Of a DNA stretch of 64,000 nucleotides, positions 25,396 to 37,282 are shown piece by piece. Within the stretch, counting starts at the first letter, position 1. The number at the start of each line of letters is the position of its first letter. Below the pieces are notes generated by a model. It was not told where the DNA came from. It was given only the letters and a program-made list of their open reading frames with translations, and made no database searches. This DNA is from CAVPTL01 sp963794415 (GTDB lineage Bacteria; Actinomycetota; Thermoleophilia; Gaiellales; JAICJC01). Made by a program: the position numbers and the translations under genes. The stretch covers positions 992,001 to 1,056,000 of the forward strand of contig CAWCDI010000001.1 in assembly GCA_963794415.1 (NCBI GenBank), in the 5' to 3' direction.

Positions 25396-26175
25396 TCAGG
25401 AGCCGGAGAAGCGCGCGCTGCGTTTCTCCCGAAACGCCGAGACGCCTTCGCTGAAGTCTGCGGAGGCTGCGGCCCGCGTCTGGAGCACCGCCTCCAGCTC
25501 GAGCTGCTCTGCGAGCGTCGCCGCAGGCGCAGCGTCGAAGAGCTCCTTGTACATGCCGAGGGCCGCGGTCGGCCGTTCGGCCCACTCGGCTGCCAGCTCG
25601 GCAGCCCGGGGCTCGAGCTCATCAGGGCCGGCCACCTCCGACACGAGCCCCTGCTCGAGCGCCTCCTCCGCGCTCAGCAGCCGCCCCGAGGCCGTCCACT
25701 CGAGCGCCTTGGCAGGCCCGAGGATGCGGGTGAGGAAGAACGACAGGCCCGAATCGGGAACCAGCCCGATGTTGATGAACGCCGGCACGAACCGGGCCGC
25801 GCTCGATGCGATCCTGATGTCCCCGGCCATCGCCAGCGAGAGGCCGGCGCCGGCAGCGACGCCGTTCACCGCCGTGATGACCGGCTTGGCGAGCGATCTG
25901 AGCGCGATCATGTTGGCGTTGTAGTGCTGTCGCACGAGCCCGCCAACGTCCGTCCCGGGGCCGAGCTCGGCCAGATCCTGCCCTACGCAGAACCCCTTCC
26001 CCCGGCCGGTGATCACCAGCGCGCGCACATCGGCCGCCGCGGCCTCTGAAATGGCGGAGGCGAGCGCCTCGTGCATCGCCTGATCGATCGCATTGAGCTT
26101 CTCGGGCCGATTGAGCGTGAGGGTCATGACCGCCCCCGCGCGCGTGATCTCTACGGGCTTTTGGTCGGACGCCAT
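25396..26175 (-). CDS. Enoyl-CoA hydratase/isomerase (crotonase family)
   Basis: This 259-residue crotonase has LTLNRPEKLNAID, the oxyanion-hole segments ITGRGKGFCVGQDL and VNGVAAGAGLSLAMAGD, and the CoA end GLVPDSGLSFFL. The residues resemble PaaG-like 2-(1,2-epoxyphenyl)acetyl-CoA isomerases, but chain-specific function is not certain. The ATG at 26175 has a good ribosome site (GGGGAGGTC). Its C terminus lies 9 bases from the convergent Rdx gene. Confidence 0.9.
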   Translation of the reverse strand: MASDQKPVEITRAGAVMTLTLNRPEKLNAIDQAMHEALASAISEAAAADVRALVITGRGKGFCVGQDLAELGPGTDVGGLVRQHYNANMIALRSLAKPVITAVNGVAAGAGLSLAMAGDIRIASSAARFVPAFINIGLVPDSGLSFFLTRILGPAKALEWTASGRLLSAEEALEQGLVSEVAGPDELEPRAAELAAEWAERPTAALGMYKELFDAAPAATLAEQLELEAVLQTRAAASADFSEGVSAFREKRSARFSGS

Positions 26176-26253
26176 GACCTCCCCAGTGAGCGATGCCCGA
26201 CCCCTCCGTTTGGGGGATGGGTTTTCACGGTCGGCTTGCCGAAACACCTACTT

Positions 26254-27207
26254 ATGGGTCGTTTCCGAATCTTGATCGCTGTCGTCGTCGCGCTCATGGC
26301 CGTGCTCCCAGCCCAGGCCATGGCAGCGCAGATGATCGCGCGCAACGCCAAGTGGGTCTCGATGAAGGTCGTGAACCACGAGGGCACCCAGGTCGCGCTG
26401 GTCACCTACTACGCCCAGGGAGCGGTGCATCACACGCTCGTCTGGGGAGCCAAGAACGGCGCCCCCAACCCGGGCGAGGGATCCAGTCCCACCCACTTCG
26501 CCGTGAACTACTCGGGCGGCTACGGCAGCACGTGGGGCTCGGGCTACTGGCAGAAGATCTCCAAGAACGGCGTCTGCGGCACGTACATGGGATCCGGGCC
26601 GCAGGTGAACATGGCCGTCAAGGGCTGCACCGCGGGCGGGACGTTCTGGCTGCTGCAGTCGTGGGTTGGCTCCGGCCTTCCCGACAACGGCTGGAGCCCT
26701 GCCCACAAGCCCGACCGTGAGCTCTGGATCAGCCACTGGGATACCGCGATGCCGGTGCTCGACGCCGAGGCCAACTGGATCTACCCGCAGCACTTCGACC
26801 ACCTGTTCGGGACGCTGAGCTACGAGGGCGCGAGCGTCTTCGGCGCCGCCTCCTCGAGCCGCGGAGCGCCCACGGACGGGTTCGGCCGGCTGATCACGGT
26901 GGACACGCTCGACCCGCCGTGGACGGGTGGCTACAAGCAGCCCGGCGGCTGGTATCGCTTCAACAGCTTCCTGACGCACAAGAACACCGGCGCCTTCTGC
27001 ACCGGGGTCTATCCCACCATCGCCGGCGTCAAGCCGCGCAAGGTGCCCGGCCGTGGTAAGCAGTACCGCGTGATCGTGAACGGCCCGGGAGTGACGCCCA
27101 TCGTCATGTATGTCGTCCGTAGCCCGGGACCGTACGACGCCTCCGAGAATCAGACGCTGAACAACCACGTCAAGGAAGACGACCCGGGCTGCAAGACCAC
27201 GAGGTAG
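26254..27207 (+). CDS. Secreted protein of unknown function
   Basis: This 317-residue protein has a signal peptide (MGRFRILIAVVVALMAVLPAQAMA). The mature part is rich in Trp, Gly and Tyr with several paired cysteines (VCGTYMG, KGCTAGG, AFCTGVY, GCKTTR). Segments such as VTYYAQGAVHHTLVWGAKNGAPN and DRELWISHWDTAMPVLDAEANW are regular beta-strand patterns. I do not recognise the family; similar proteins occur in actinobacteria as hypothetical secreted proteins. It is read opposite to the enoyl-CoA hydratase; only 78 bases separate the two starts. Confidence 0.8.
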   Translation: MGRFRILIAVVVALMAVLPAQAMAAQMIARNAKWVSMKVVNHEGTQVALVTYYAQGAVHHTLVWGAKNGAPNPGEGSSPTHFAVNYSGGYGSTWGSGYWQKISKNGVCGTYMGSGPQVNMAVKGCTAGGTFWLLQSWVGSGLPDNGWSPAHKPDRELWISHWDTAMPVLDAEANWIYPQHFDHLFGTLSYEGASVFGAASSSRGAPTDGFGRLITVDTLDPPWTGGYKQPGGWYRFNSFLTHKNTGAFCTGVYPTIAGVKPRKVPGRGKQYRVIVNGPGVTPIVMYVVRSPGPYDASENQTLNNHVKEDDPGCKTTR

Positions 27208-27213
27208 GCGCCC

Positions 27214-27669
27214 TCAGGGGCGGTGGTCGGTGATCAGGTGCTGGATGGGACGGCCGAACCCGTGGGCGATGTCGTGGATGATCGCCTCGGCCACCTGCGG
27301 CGGTAGCAGCGGGCCAGGGGTCGCGTCGGGCGCGTGCCACTCGTGGTTGCGAGGGTCGCTCGGCGGCTCGGGCCGGCGGCCGGTGATGGTCGCCAGGAAG
27401 TACAGGATCAGCTCGTGGCGGTAGTCGCCGCTCTCGACGAAGAGGTTCTCGCTGACGTAGAGCAGGCGGCCGACCTCGATGTCGAGCGACGCCTCCTCGA
27501 CCAGCTCGCGCCGCAGCGCCTCGTCTGACGTCTCCCCCGGCTCCACGCCGCCTCCGGGGAGCCAGTAGAACACCGGGCGATCGTCGTGGTGGGTGCGATC
27601 CAGCAGCAGCCGCCCGTCTCCGTCCAGGATCACCGCCCTGGCGCGCATCGACATCCGCTGCACCGGCAT
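27214..27669 (-). CDS. Nudix hydrolase
   Basis: This 151-residue Nudix protein has VILDGDGRLLLDRTHHDDRPVFYWLPGGGVEPGE and the intact box GVEPGETSDEALRRELVEEASLDI, matching GX5EX7REUXEEXGU. It should hydrolyse a nucleoside diphosphate linked to another moiety. The start ATG overlaps the uvrA stop (TGACATG). Because that junction lies at the 3' end of the heavily damaged uvrA, treat the first residues with care. Confidence 0.9.
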   Translation of the reverse strand: MPVQRMSMRARAVILDGDGRLLLDRTHHDDRPVFYWLPGGGVEPGETSDEALRRELVEEASLDIEVGRLLYVSENLFVESGDYRHELILYFLATITGRRPEPPSDPRNHEWHAPDATPGPLLPPQVAEAIIHDIAHGFGRPIQHLITDHRP

Positions 27670-27670
27670 G

Positions 27671-30543
<2,873 letters not shown>

Positions 30544-30547
30544 GACC

Positions 30548-33500
30548 TTACGCTAGCAGGCGATCACCAATCGAACAAGTGTTCGCAGGTGCGCCCGGCA
30601 GCGGCTCCACGATGGCCGCGAGGCCGAGCTGGGCGGAAACGGCGTCTCGGGCCTGGATGAGCGCCGGATCGGGCCGCTCGCCGAGCCTCCCGGCAAGCGT
30701 GATCTGGCCCTGCGCCGCAAGCGCGGAGTTGTAGTCCGAGCCGCGCTCCTCGGCCAGCTCCGCAGCGCGGGCCAGCTGCTCCCCGGCCTCGTCCAGCCGG
30801 CCGAGCTGCATCAGTGCGTAGCCGCGCAGGCGGTGGAGCGAGGCCGCGTAGGCAAACGCGCTGCCGGTGGGATCGAGGCCACCCAGCACGAGCTCTGCCT
30901 GCTCCAGGGCGCGGTCCGCCTCGCCGTTGCAGAGCAGCACCTCGATCAGCTTCGCGTCGGCGTCCACCACGAGCGAGTTGATGCCCACCTCCACCATCCG
31001 CTCACGCGCGCGCCCGAGCACGGCCACCGCCTCGTCGTGCTCGCCGCGCCAGCCCAGCACCCGGCCGAGCTGCATGTCGGCGAACGCCTCGGCCACCACG
31101 TCGCCGGCTGCCCGCAGCACCGGGATCGCCGAGCGCAGCAGCTGCTCGGCCTCCTCCGACCGCGCCTGGTCGGCCCGCACCTCGGCGATGTTCACCTGGC
31201 CGAGCGCCGCGAACACGGGATCGCCCACCTGGATCCGCACCTCGATCCCGCGGCTGTAGCTGACCACCGCGTCGTCCCACCGGCCCTGCCAGTACGCCAG
31301 CGAGCCGACCAGGGCGTACACCAGCGCCTGCCCTTTCAGGTCGCCAAGATCCTCGTAGATCGCAAGCGCTCGGCCGTGGTGATCGGCCTCGCCGAACCTG
31401 CCGAGCTCGGCATAGGCCCAGTCGAGCATGGTGTAGGCGCGGGCCAGCTCCGACCGGTGCCCCGCGGCCGATGCGGCGTCGATGGCCACCCGCGACCAGC
31501 GGATGGCCTCGCCCGTGCGGTTCATCGCCTGCATCATGGCCGCCCGCTCGGTGACGACCTCCACCCGTACGGTGGTCGCCGCGTCCGAGTGCTCGGAAGC
31601 GACCAGCTTCTCGGCCCGGGTGATGAGCCGCAGGGCGTCGCTGTAGCGCCCGAGCAGGTACCTCACCCGCACCCGCTTGAGGAGGATCTCGGCCTGCGCC
31701 TCCGGCTGGCCTGCGCGCAGGCTCCGCGCGCGGGCATACGCCTCGTCGGCGACCGGGTACTTCCCCGCCCAGCGGCGCACGTCGCCGAGCGCCTCGTACA
31801 CCCGCGCGAGCTCGGTGTCGTTCACGCCCTCGGCATGCCGCGCCGCCGCCACCGCGCGCTCGTAGAGCGACGCCGCATCCACGTTGGCATACGCCTCGCG
31901 GGCAGCATCGGCGGCCATGCGCGAGAACCACCACGCCGCGTCGTGGCGCTCCGCGCTCGAGAAGTGGACCGCGAGCACGGCTGCGTCCTCCTCGACGTGC
32001 TCCGAGCGGGCCAGCACCGCCTCGGCGACGGCGCCGTGGGCATCTCGCCGGCTGCGGTAGGGAAGGCCCTCGTAGGCGGCGTCGCGGATCAGCGCGTGGC
32101 GGAAGCGCCAGGCCCCGAGGCCGGCGGGCTCGAGGAACTCCCCGAGCCGATCCCAGGCGGTCACGTCGATCTCGCCCTCGAGCACGGCATCGAGCAGCGG
32201 CTCCTCCACGGTCTTCCCTACCACCGCGCAGTAGCGCAGCAGGCGCCGGTCGGCCGAGCCGAGCCGGTCGATCTGGGCGCCCAGGAGCTGGCCGATGGAG
32301 TCGGGGAGATGGGCGATGTCCCCGGTCGCCGCCGCGGCAGTGAGGAGCGCGCGCAGGAAGAGCGGGTTCCCGCCGGATCGCTGGACGAGCGTCTCGAGGT
32401 CGGCCGGGCTCAGATGGTCGGCGCCCTCGGCCCGGGCGAGCTCGCCCGCCGCCTCCGCATCGAGGGGCTCGAGGTGGATGTCGAGCGGATCCACCGACCG
32501 TGCGGCAACCAGCCCCGCCCCGGTGTCACGGCGCGCGATGCAGACGATCCAGGGGTGCGACGCCGTGCGCTCGGCGATGGCGGCGAAGAGCCCGCGCGAT
32601 GCCTCGTCCATCCAGTGGCCGTCCTCGATCACCAGGAGCGAACCGGTCGGGCGCGATGCGAGCACCAGGTCGGCGGCGATCTGCTCGTAGCGCTGCTTCC
32701 GGAACTCGGGATCGATGGCCCGCGACTGGGGCGTGTCGGGGATGTCGAGGTCGAGCGGGCCGGCGAGCAGCGGCAGGAGCGGCTCGATCTCCGGCCCCAG
32801 TGACCGGGCGAGGTCGCGCAGCTGCCCGGCCCGGGCGGCATCGTCGGGAAAGAGCAGGCGCATCGCGGCGCGCACGCTGCTGTACGGGTTGCTCACCGTG
32901 AGGCTGTCGCACGAGATCCACGTGGTCTCGAGCCCCGCCACCTGCGCGCGCCGGGCAAACTCCTCGAGGAGCGTGCTCTTGCCGATGCCCGGCTCTCCCA
33001 CGAGCTCGACCGCGCGGCCGCTCCCGCCCCGCGCCGCTTCCAGCGCCCTGGCGAGGATCGCGAGCTCCCGCTCGCGGCCAAAGACGGCCGAGACGGCTGC
33101 CGGACGGGGTGTCGCGGCGATCTGCTGATCCCCTGCCTCCACCTCGAACGCGTGCAAAAGCCCGGTCTTGCCCTTCACGGCAAACGGCGGCACCTGCCGC
33201 GCAGGCGGCGGGCGGCGGGCGGCCTCGATCACCTCGGCCGTCGCGAGCACCGTGCCGGGCTCGGCGTGCGCCATCACCCGCGCGGCCACGTTCACCGCAT
33301 CGCCCATCACCGTGTACGTGCGGCGAAACCGCGGCCCCACATGGCCGGCGAACACGTGCCCGCGGCTGACCCCCACGCGCAGATCCAGCGGCGAATCCAG
33401 CCCGCGGAGCTGCGTGACGGCGTGCAGCATGCGGTCCTCGCCGTCGTCATAGGACGTCGGCGCGCCCGAGACCAGCACGAGCTTGCCGCCGTCGGCGGCG

Positions 33501-34375
33501 ATGTCGGAACCCAGGAACGTGACCCCCACGGGGTCGGCAGCGGCCTGCACCGCATCCACGAGCTGGCCCAGCGCCGCCGTGGTGGCGCCCGGATCGCGGC
33601 GCAGCAGGGCGTCGGTGCCCGAGAAGTTGATGAAGCCGATGGAGACGTTTCGGTGCTCGGCCTCGTCCACGCCCGATCCGAGGTGCTCACGGACAGCAAC
33701 CGGGATGCAGCTCTCGATCGCCACCGGCGCCGCGCCGATCTGCTCGGGCACGTCCGGCACGTCGGAGACGGCCCGGATCAGCAGGCGCCGGCTGCCGCGG
33801 GCCTCGCCGAGCGCGCTCTGCGGGAGCGCGCGTGCGGTGGCGCGGCTGACGACCACCTCACCCGCGCGCGCAGCCGCCTCGGCCCGTACCACCTGGGTGA
33901 TGGGCTCGCCGACCGTCAGGAGCTCGCGGTGCGACGTCCCGGCCAGCACGAACCGAAAGACGCCGCTGTGCACGCCGGCCGACATCCGCACCGTGACCCG
34001 GCCGGCCGAGGTGTGCACCGACCCGAACTCGCGAAGCGCGCGGCGCATCCCGAGCGCCGCGTTGCACGCGCGCCGCTCGTGGCCCTCGCCCTGGAACAGC
34101 ACCAGCAGCGCATCGCCGCCGAACTTGATGAGGCCGCCGCCCCTGTCCCAGGCGACGCTCAGCACGTTTGCAAAGCAGCTGTCGAGGGCGTCGGTGAGCT
34201 CCTCGGCGCCCACCCGGCCGCGCCGCGCGAGCCGCTCGGAGAGCGCCGTGAACCCCGAGACGTCGCAGAACACCATCGTGCCGGGCACATCGCGGATGGA
34301 GACGTTCGGCTGGTCGGCCAGCCACCGGACCAGGAGGCGGGGTACATACGGCACCAGCGCGTCCATTCCCGTCAT
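30548..34375 (-). CDS. Adenylate/guanylate cyclase-like protein with AAA ATPase and TPR domains
   Basis: This 1275-residue cytoplasmic regulator has three parts. Residues 30-190 are a class III cyclase homology domain (VFCDVSGFTALSERL with a metal Asp near 38, and GGLIKFGGDALLVLF). Residues 244-390 are a second, degenerate one (IGFINFSGTDALL; GDAVNVAARVMAHAEPG near 358). An AAA/STAND-type ATPase follows (GEPGIGKST at 460-468 and LLVIEDGHWMD at 580-590). The last 450 residues are TPR repeats. In the second domain the metal aspartate is replaced by N. The ATG at 34375 lies 22 bases after AGGAGG. Such proteins are common in actinobacteria; catalytic output is unproven. Confidence 0.87.
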   Translation of the reverse strand: MTGMDALVPYVPRLLVRWLADQPNVSIRDVPGTMVFCDVSGFTALSERLARRGRVGAEELTDALDSCFANVLSVAWDRGGGLIKFGGDALLVLFQGEGHERRACNAALGMRRALREFGSVHTSAGRVTVRMSAGVHSGVFRFVLAGTSHRELLTVGEPITQVVRAEAAARAGEVVVSRATARALPQSALGEARGSRRLLIRAVSDVPDVPEQIGAAPVAIESCIPVAVREHLGSGVDEAEHRNVSIGFINFSGTDALLRRDPGATTAALGQLVDAVQAAADPVGVTFLGSDIAADGGKLVLVSGAPTSYDDGEDRMLHAVTQLRGLDSPLDLRVGVSRGHVFAGHVGPRFRRTYTVMGDAVNVAARVMAHAEPGTVLATAEVIEAARRPPPARQVPPFAVKGKTGLLHAFEVEAGDQQIAATPRPAAVSAVFGRERELAILARALEAARGGSGRAVELVGEPGIGKSTLLEEFARRAQVAGLETTWISCDSLTVSNPYSSVRAAMRLLFPDDAARAGQLRDLARSLGPEIEPLLPLLAGPLDLDIPDTPQSRAIDPEFRKQRYEQIAADLVLASRPTGSLLVIEDGHWMDEASRGLFAAIAERTASHPWIVCIARRDTGAGLVAARSVDPLDIHLEPLDAEAAGELARAEGADHLSPADLETLVQRSGGNPLFLRALLTAAAATGDIAHLPDSIGQLLGAQIDRLGSADRRLLRYCAVVGKTVEEPLLDAVLEGEIDVTAWDRLGEFLEPAGLGAWRFRHALIRDAAYEGLPYRSRRDAHGAVAEAVLARSEHVEEDAAVLAVHFSSAERHDAAWWFSRMAADAAREAYANVDAASLYERAVAAARHAEGVNDTELARVYEALGDVRRWAGKYPVADEAYARARSLRAGQPEAQAEILLKRVRVRYLLGRYSDALRLITRAEKLVASEHSDAATTVRVEVVTERAAMMQAMNRTGEAIRWSRVAIDAASAAGHRSELARAYTMLDWAYAELGRFGEADHHGRALAIYEDLGDLKGQALVYALVGSLAYWQGRWDDAVVSYSRGIEVRIQVGDPVFAALGQVNIAEVRADQARSEEAEQLLRSAIPVLRAAGDVVAEAFADMQLGRVLGWRGEHDEAVAVLGRARERMVEVGINSLVVDADAKLIEVLLCNGEADRALEQAELVLGGLDPTGSAFAYAASLHRLRGYALMQLGRLDEAGEQLARAAELAEERGSDYNSALAAQGQITLAGRLGERPDPALIQARDAVSAQLGLAAIVEPLPGAPANTCSIGDRLLA

Positions 34376-34475
34376 GTCCGATGGCCGTTCGATGCGATTC
34401 CTCCTGGAGGCTTGAAAGTGTAACAACCTGTCTCGGGCTCACTCGCAAATCGTTGTGAACGCAAGGTGAATGCTC

Positions 34476-34505
34476 TTGACACGGTGCCGGCAACGCCTGT
34501 ATCTT
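34476..34505 (+). promoter_or_regulatory. Sigma-70 type promoter for the nidogen/FN3 surface protein
   Basis: A perfect TTGACA at 34476-34481 is followed after 18 bases by TATCTT at 34500-34505, so transcription would begin near 34512. This leaves a leader of about 70 bases before the ATG at 34581, with the purine run GGGGGG upstream of the start. The same interval must also hold the promoter of the divergent cyclase gene, where I see no clear consensus. Confidence 0.6.
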
Positions 34506-34580
34506 CCCTCTGCCGCGCGGAGAATTGCTCCTGTCCGCGTGCCCACCAATATTGAGAGATGCTCTCGGGGGGTTCCGAAG

Positions 34581-36626
34581 ATGCCTACGCGCCTGACGCG
34601 ACTGTTCCTTGCCACCATCGTGGCCACCGCGGCGATGGCCGTGCTTGCCGCTCCGTCATTCGCTGCAGTCGCCGACTGCGGCATCTCGAGTCCCACCACG
34701 CTCCAGGCAGGCGACGACAACTCGTCGCCTGCCGTGAACATCGGGTTCCCGCTGCAGTTCTACGGCACCACCTACAACCAGCTCTACGTGAACAACAACG
34801 GCAACGTGACGTTCAGCGGCCCGCTGGCCGACTACAACCCCGGCCCGCTTAACACCGCGCCCGGCAGCATCCCGATGATCGCTCCGTTCTGGGCCGACGT
34901 CGATACGCGCAACGGCGCCGGCACCGTCACCTACGGCCAGGGCACCTACCAGGGCAAGCAGGCCTTCTGCGTGACGTGGGACAGCGTCGGCCACTACAAC
35001 GTGGTCACCAACGTCCGTGACACGTTCCAGCTGATCCTCGTGAACGAGAACGGCAACGACTTCAACGCCGTCTACAACTACGGCAACCTCCAGTGGGACA
35101 CGGGCGACCCCACCAACCAGTTCCCGGTCACCCAGTCGGCTCACGCCGGCTACACCAACGGCTCGACCAACTCGCTCGAGTTCCCGGGATCGGGCGTCTC
35201 CGGCGCGTTCCTGAGCGGGCCCAACTCGCTGCAGAACGCGAGCATCACCGAGCAGCTCGGCAACGACCGCGCCCCGGGCGCACCCACCGGCCTCCAGGCG
35301 ACGGCCCACACCACCTCGGTGGATCTCAGCTGGACGGCGCCGAGCGACCCCGGCTTCCCGGCACAGGACACCTACACCGTCACTACCACCCCCGACGGCG
35401 GCTCGCCGACATCGGTCGACGTGACCGGCACCTCGACGACCGTCGCGAACCTCACGCCGGGCACCCTGTACCACTTCTCGGTGGTCGCGGTGAACACGAC
35501 GGGAAGCTCATCGCCCGCGACCGCGGACGCGACCACGCTCAGCGCTCCCTCGGCCCCGCAGAACTTCACCGCCACGGGCGGCCCGACGTCGGTCGGGCTC
35601 ACGTGGGGCGCGCCCGCGAACCCCGGGGTGCCGGGCGTCTCCGGGTACACCATCACCTATAACGGCCCCGGCTCGCCGATCACGGCCGGTGCCGGCGCTA
35701 CCAGCGCCAACGTGACCGGCCTTGCTGCGGGCACGAGCTACACGTTCACCATCGTCGCCAACAGCTCGGCGGGCGACAGCCCCGCAGCCCAGGCCGGCGC
35801 AACCACCACCCAGTCGGTGCCCAACGCGCCCACCAACGTGGTGGCGACCGCAGGCACCGCCTCGGCAGTGGTCACCTGGAACCCGGCGACCGTGCCTCCG
35901 GGCGGGTCGGCTGTGACCGGCTACAGCGTCTCGTGCACCGGCTCGGGCCCGGCGGGCACCGCATCGGTGGGCGCCGGCGTCACCTCGGCAACCGTCACCG
36001 GCCTTGCAAACGGCGTGGTCTACAGCTGCGCGGTCACCGCGCAGAGCCAGGCAGGCCCCGGGCCGGCCGGCGTCTCGAACACGTTCACGCCCACCGCCAA
36101 CAACGCCGTCGCCGTGATCCCGGCCAACACGGCCGCCACGCTGGTCACCAACAACGGCGCCTCACCCACGACCACCGACGCGACCACGTCGAAGCTGGTG
36201 CTCCCGACCGGCCCAGGCGGCTTTGCCAACGTCGTCGACACCAACTCGACCGGCCTGCCGGCCTGCACCAACGGCACGCCGTGCGTCGGCCAGGTCACGA
36301 CCTACACGCTCCCGGCCGGCTACGGCACGGGCAAGGTCGGCGCCGTCCGCGTGCTGCTCGTGTACGACAAGAGCGTGCTCAAGCGCGGCCAGCTGATCTA
36401 TCGCGTCGACAAGGTCACGACCGCCGGCAACGCCCCGAACGGCGCAGTGGTCTCAACCAAGACGCTGCCGTTCTGCCTGCTCGGCCTCTTCCGCGGCAAC
36501 GACTGCGAGATCGACTCGCTGATCCTGCCCATCAAGAGCGTCCAGCAGGGCGTCACCATTCCCGCGGGAGACCTCGCGATCCAGCTCTGGCTGACGTCGG
36601 GCGACCCGCTGCTTCGAACCCACTGA
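34581..36626 (+). CDS. Secreted nidogen-like and fibronectin type III repeat protein
   Basis: This 681-residue surface protein has a signal peptide (LTRLFLATIVATAAMAVLAAPSFA). Residues about 30-230 are a nidogen-like (NIDO) domain, recognised by FYGTTYNQLYVNNNGNVTFSG, IPMIAPFWADVDTRNG and DTFQLILVNENGNDFNAVYNYG. At least three FN3 domains follow, with linkers such as APGAPTGLQATAHTTSVDLSW and NAPTNVVATAGTASAVVTW. The C-terminal 150 residues are a separate beta-rich region with four cysteines. No enzyme motif or cell-wall sorting signal is seen. Adhesion or matrix binding is plausible. Confidence 0.85.
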   Translation: MPTRLTRLFLATIVATAAMAVLAAPSFAAVADCGISSPTTLQAGDDNSSPAVNIGFPLQFYGTTYNQLYVNNNGNVTFSGPLADYNPGPLNTAPGSIPMIAPFWADVDTRNGAGTVTYGQGTYQGKQAFCVTWDSVGHYNVVTNVRDTFQLILVNENGNDFNAVYNYGNLQWDTGDPTNQFPVTQSAHAGYTNGSTNSLEFPGSGVSGAFLSGPNSLQNASITEQLGNDRAPGAPTGLQATAHTTSVDLSWTAPSDPGFPAQDTYTVTTTPDGGSPTSVDVTGTSTTVANLTPGTLYHFSVVAVNTTGSSSPATADATTLSAPSAPQNFTATGGPTSVGLTWGAPANPGVPGVSGYTITYNGPGSPITAGAGATSANVTGLAAGTSYTFTIVANSSAGDSPAAQAGATTTQSVPNAPTNVVATAGTASAVVTWNPATVPPGGSAVTGYSVSCTGSGPAGTASVGAGVTSATVTGLANGVVYSCAVTAQSQAGPGPAGVSNTFTPTANNAVAVIPANTAATLVTNNGASPTTTDATTSKLVLPTGPGGFANVVDTNSTGLPACTNGTPCVGQVTTYTLPAGYGTGKVGAVRVLLVYDKSVLKRGQLIYRVDKVTTAGNAPNGAVVSTKTLPFCLLGLFRGNDCEIDSLILPIKSVQQGVTIPAGDLAIQLWLTSGDPLLRTH

Positions 36627-36635
36627 CCCGCGCTG

Positions 36636-37199
36636 TCAGCGCGCCGGTGCCGGGATTCGCCCGGCGCTCGGCGCCTGGCTGCGCGGCGTCGTGGCGCTCA
36701 TCGGGATGTGGCCGTCGAGGCCCATGATGAGCGCGAAGATCTCGTCGGGATCCGGGAGCCGCTGCAGGCCGAAGAGCGGCACCCGGCGGCCGCTTGAGGT
36801 CACGAAGATCCGGCCGTAGTGCAGCCGCCGGCCCATGCCCTCGGTACGGGCGTCCACCGAGTCGATCGCCGAGAGCGGGAGCACCGCGACACGGCGCGAG
36901 AACCTGCCGCCGACCATCATCAGCCGCCGGTCGGTGACGATCAGGCGGCGCGTGTGCCAGCGCGAGACCGTGCGCACGAGGCTCACGAGGCAGCGCGACG
37001 CGAGCAGGCCGAAGAGCACCGCGAACACCAGCCTGGCGTCGCCGAGGGCGTGGATGCTCGCGATGGCGAACGCCGCCGCGCCCAGCGCAGCGATCGAGAG
37101 CGCCGCCCGCGTGAACGGCCGCACGAGCACCATGCCGTGCTCGCGGGTCACCGCGTGAACGTGCTCGTCGGGGCGGAGCATCTGATCGAGAGAGGCCAT
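36636..37199 (-). CDS. PH-domain membrane-associated protein
   Basis: This 187-residue protein starts MASLDQMLRPDEHVHAVTREHG, has two transmembrane helices (about 36-80), then a bacterial PH (bPH2-like) domain: RWHTRRLIVTDRRLMMVGGRF, VAVLPLSAIDSVDARTEGMG and RIFVTSSGRRVPLFGLQRLPDPDEIFALI. The function is unknown; such modules usually regulate membrane protein quality or stress. The ATG at 37199 is chosen because the longer frame upstream overlaps the divergent gene. The last 20 residues, rich in Pro/Ser/Arg, look disordered. Confidence 0.8.
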   Translation of the reverse strand: MASLDQMLRPDEHVHAVTREHGMVLVRPFTRAALSIAALGAAAFAIASIHALGDARLVFAVLFGLLASRCLVSLVRTVSRWHTRRLIVTDRRLMMVGGRFSRRVAVLPLSAIDSVDARTEGMGRRLHYGRIFVTSSGRRVPLFGLQRLPDPDEIFALIMGLDGHIPMSATTPRSQAPSAGRIPAPAR

Positions 37200-37282
37200 T
37201 GCTAGGCCAGTTTCGCCCCGGCGGCGCGATTCTCCTGCCGCGATGGGTACACAATCGCGCAAGATCTGCCGATAGACGGTTC

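Noticed and set aside
30833..32803. A 656-residue plus-strand open frame
   Set aside because: It is antisense to the cyclase-AAA-TPR gene and has no start signal or homology.
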